Of a stretch of DNA of 64,000 nucleotides, positions 62,793-64,000 are shown piece after piece; position 1 is the first letter of the stretch; every line of letters begins with the position of its first letter. This DNA comes from Actinopolyspora biskrensis. Its GTDB lineage: Bacteria; Actinomycetota; Actinomycetes; Mycobacteriales; Pseudonocardiaceae. A model generated the notes under the pieces. The model searched no databases and had not been told where the DNA came from. It worked only from the letters and a program-made list of their open reading frames with translations. The position numbers and the translations under genes were made by a program. The DNA is taken from contig NZ_JACBYW010000001.1 in assembly GCF_013408175.1 (NCBI RefSeq), forward strand, positions 682,001 to 746,000, written 5' to 3'.

Positions 62793-64000
62793 ATGAGTCG
62801 AACGGTTCCCGTCCCGCACGGCCTGCCCACGGAACGCGATGCGGGGCCCTTCGCCCCGCCCCGCCGGATCACCCGGCTGCGCGAGGCGCGCCCGGTCAGT
62901 CCCATGGTCTTTCCCGACGGTCACGAGGGCTGGATCGTCACCGGCTACGACGCGGTCCGCCAGGTCATGGCCGACACCCGGTTCAGCTCCCGCCAGGACC
63001 TCGACGTTCCCCACGTGCCGTACGAGACCCCCGAGATGTCCGCCCTCACCGAACCGTCCCCGCAGGTGCCGGGCATGTTCGTCACCATGGACCCGCCGGA
63101 CCACACCCGGTTGCGGCGCAGGCTCACTGGCACTTTCACCGCCAAGCGCATGAAGCAGCTCGAAGAGCACGTCATCGGCATCGCCGAGCGGCGGCTGGAC
63201 GAGCTGGCACGTCTGACCCCGCCGGTCGACCTGGTCGAGGAGTTCGCGCTGCCGGTGCCTTCGCTGGTGATCTGCGAACTGCTCGGTGTCCCCTACGCGG
63301 ACCGGGAGAACTTCCAGGGCAACTCGGCCAAGTTCTTGGAGAAGGACGTGTCGCTCGACGAGAAGATCGCCGCGTACAGCGGAATGACCACGTACCTGTC
63401 CGAACTGATCACGAGCAAACGCGCCGCCCCCGGCGAGGACGTACTGTCCGACCTGGCCCGTCATGACGACCTCACCGTCGAGGAACTGACCGGCATGGCC
63501 GTCCTGCTGTTGCTCGCAGGCCACGAGACCACCGCCAACATGCTGGCGATGGGCACCTTCGCGCTCCTGGAGCACCCCGGGAAGCTTGCCGAACTGCGCG
63601 CCGAACCGGACCTGATGCCCGGTGCCGTCGAGGAGCTCATGCGCTACCTGTCAGTCGTCGACACCGTCTACCGCTACGCCACGGAGGACGTCGAAGTCGG
63701 TGGTGAAACGATCGGCAAGGGAGCGACCGTCGTCGTCTCGTTGCTGGCCGCCAACCACGATCCCGAGCGCTTCGACGATCCCGACACCCTGGACCTCCAC
63801 CGCGAGGCCCGCGGTCACCTGACCTTCGGCCACGGCGTCCACCAATGTCTCGGTCAGCAGCTGGCCCGCGTCGAGATGCGTGCCGGGTTCGACGGGTTGC
63901 TGCGTCGCTTCCCGGACCTCGAGCTCGCCGTCCCCGCCGGCGAGGTGAAGCTCAAGACCGACATGAACATCTACGGCGCGCACGAGCTGCCGGTCACCTG
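62793..64000 (+). CDS. Cytochrome P450 (3' end beyond window)
   Basis: At least 402 codons from ATG 62793 (GAGGAG upstream); no stop before 64000. Visible motifs: MDPPDHTRLRRRLTGTF (C-helix heme contact), I-helix LLLAGHETTANM with the acid-alcohol pair replaced by E-T as in many bacterial P450s, EELMRYL (ExxR) and FGHGVHQCLGQQLARVE with the heme thiolate Cys. Near the final residues it is within a few codons of the usual P450 length, so little is missing. A class I bacterial P450 of the CYP105/107-like type that needs ferredoxin. No ferredoxin gene is upstream. A role in the PKS pathway is possible, but 1.3 kb separates them. Confidence 0.93.
   Translation, partial: MSRTVPVPHGLPTERDAGPFAPPRRITRLREARPVSPMVFPDGHEGWIVTGYDAVRQVMADTRFSSRQDLDVPHVPYETPEMSALTEPSPQVPGMFVTMDPPDHTRLRRRLTGTFTAKRMKQLEEHVIGIAERRLDELARLTPPVDLVEEFALPVPSLVICELLGVPYADRENFQGNSAKFLEKDVSLDEKIAAYSGMTTYLSELITSKRAAPGEDVLSDLARHDDLTVEELTGMAVLLLLAGHETTANMLAMGTFALLEHPGKLAELRAEPDLMPGAVEELMRYLSVVDTVYRYATEDVEVGGETIGKGATVVVSLLAANHDPERFDDPDTLDLHREARGHLTFGHGVHQCLGQQLARVEMRAGFDGLLRRFPDLELAVPAGEVKLKTDMNIYGAHELPVT

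Noticed and set aside
1-64000. tRNA genes, rRNA genes, CRISPR arrays, riboswitches
   Set aside because: I looked for cloverleaf-type T-loop sequences, regularly spaced repeats and known riboswitch-like leaders and found none that I could support.

Overview
The window is high-GC DNA with actinomycete gene style: frequent GTG/TTG starts, 4-bp stop/start overlaps, a complete roadblock/GTPase 'conservon', a urease operon without ureE, a giant type I PKS and an F420-type (Ddn-like) reductase. A Pseudonocardiales-like actinomycete (for example a Saccharopolyspora or Actinopolyspora relative) fits best. That placement is inference from gene content; no rRNA or tRNA gene is present to fix it.

Layout. 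(1) 0.1-4.8 kb, + strand: a compact RiPP cluster. It has a 37-residue precursor gene missed by normal gene finding, a leader-binding/YcaO fusion, a metal-dependent amidohydrolase and a SagB-type FMN dehydrogenase. It ends at a strong hairpin facing an EF-hand protein. (2) 6.2-6.6 kb: an IS5-like relic. (3) 6.7-29 kb: a catabolic island. Two minus-strand operons (saccharopine-reductase-like, imine-reductase-like and amine oxidase; then BVMO, alpha/beta hydrolase, GMC alcohol oxidase, aldehyde dehydrogenase, acyl-CoA dehydrogenase, SDR) sit with a flavin monoamine oxidase, a second DadA/PuuB-like oxidase, TetR regulators and an MBL hydrolase. A zinc/cadmium-type CDF exporter and a DUF2254 protein are interspersed. 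The enzyme order matches amine to ketone to lactone to hydroxy acid to diacid to acyl-CoA, the logic of cyclohexylamine degradation. A shared 17-bp element precedes five transcription units, including one TetR gene. (4) 29.3-30.4 kb: a junction of two truncated genes (GntR regulator and carbamoylase). (5) 30.9-31.9 kb: ACC deaminase. (6) 32.4-37.1 kb: ureABCFGD on the minus strand. (7) 38.2-39.4 kb: an acyl-CoA-dehydrogenase-like protein lacking the usual catalytic glutamate. (8) 39.5-43.0 kb: conservon CvnABCD plus a GAF protein. (9) 43.8-48.6 kb: PhzF-like isomerase, MFS exporter, a compositionally unusual methyltransferase and a TetR gene, flanked by two decayed IS5-like transposases. (10) 49.7-53.9 kb: HtpG, a small membrane protein, a secreted CHAP-like hydrolase and a Ddn-like reductase. 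(11) 54.0-61.5 kb: a 2105-residue fully reducing iterative-type PKS resembling mycocerosic acid synthase, followed by a geranylgeranyl-reductase-family flavoprotein. (12) 61.7-64 kb: an XRE-regulator fragment and a cytochrome P450 cut by the window end.

The parts most likely to be new are the RiPP cluster, with a threonine-only acidic core and an unusual YcaO/amidohydrolase/dehydrogenase combination, and the amine-to-acyl-CoA catabolic island with its predicted TetR regulon. No tRNA, rRNA, CRISPR array or intact insertion sequence was found.
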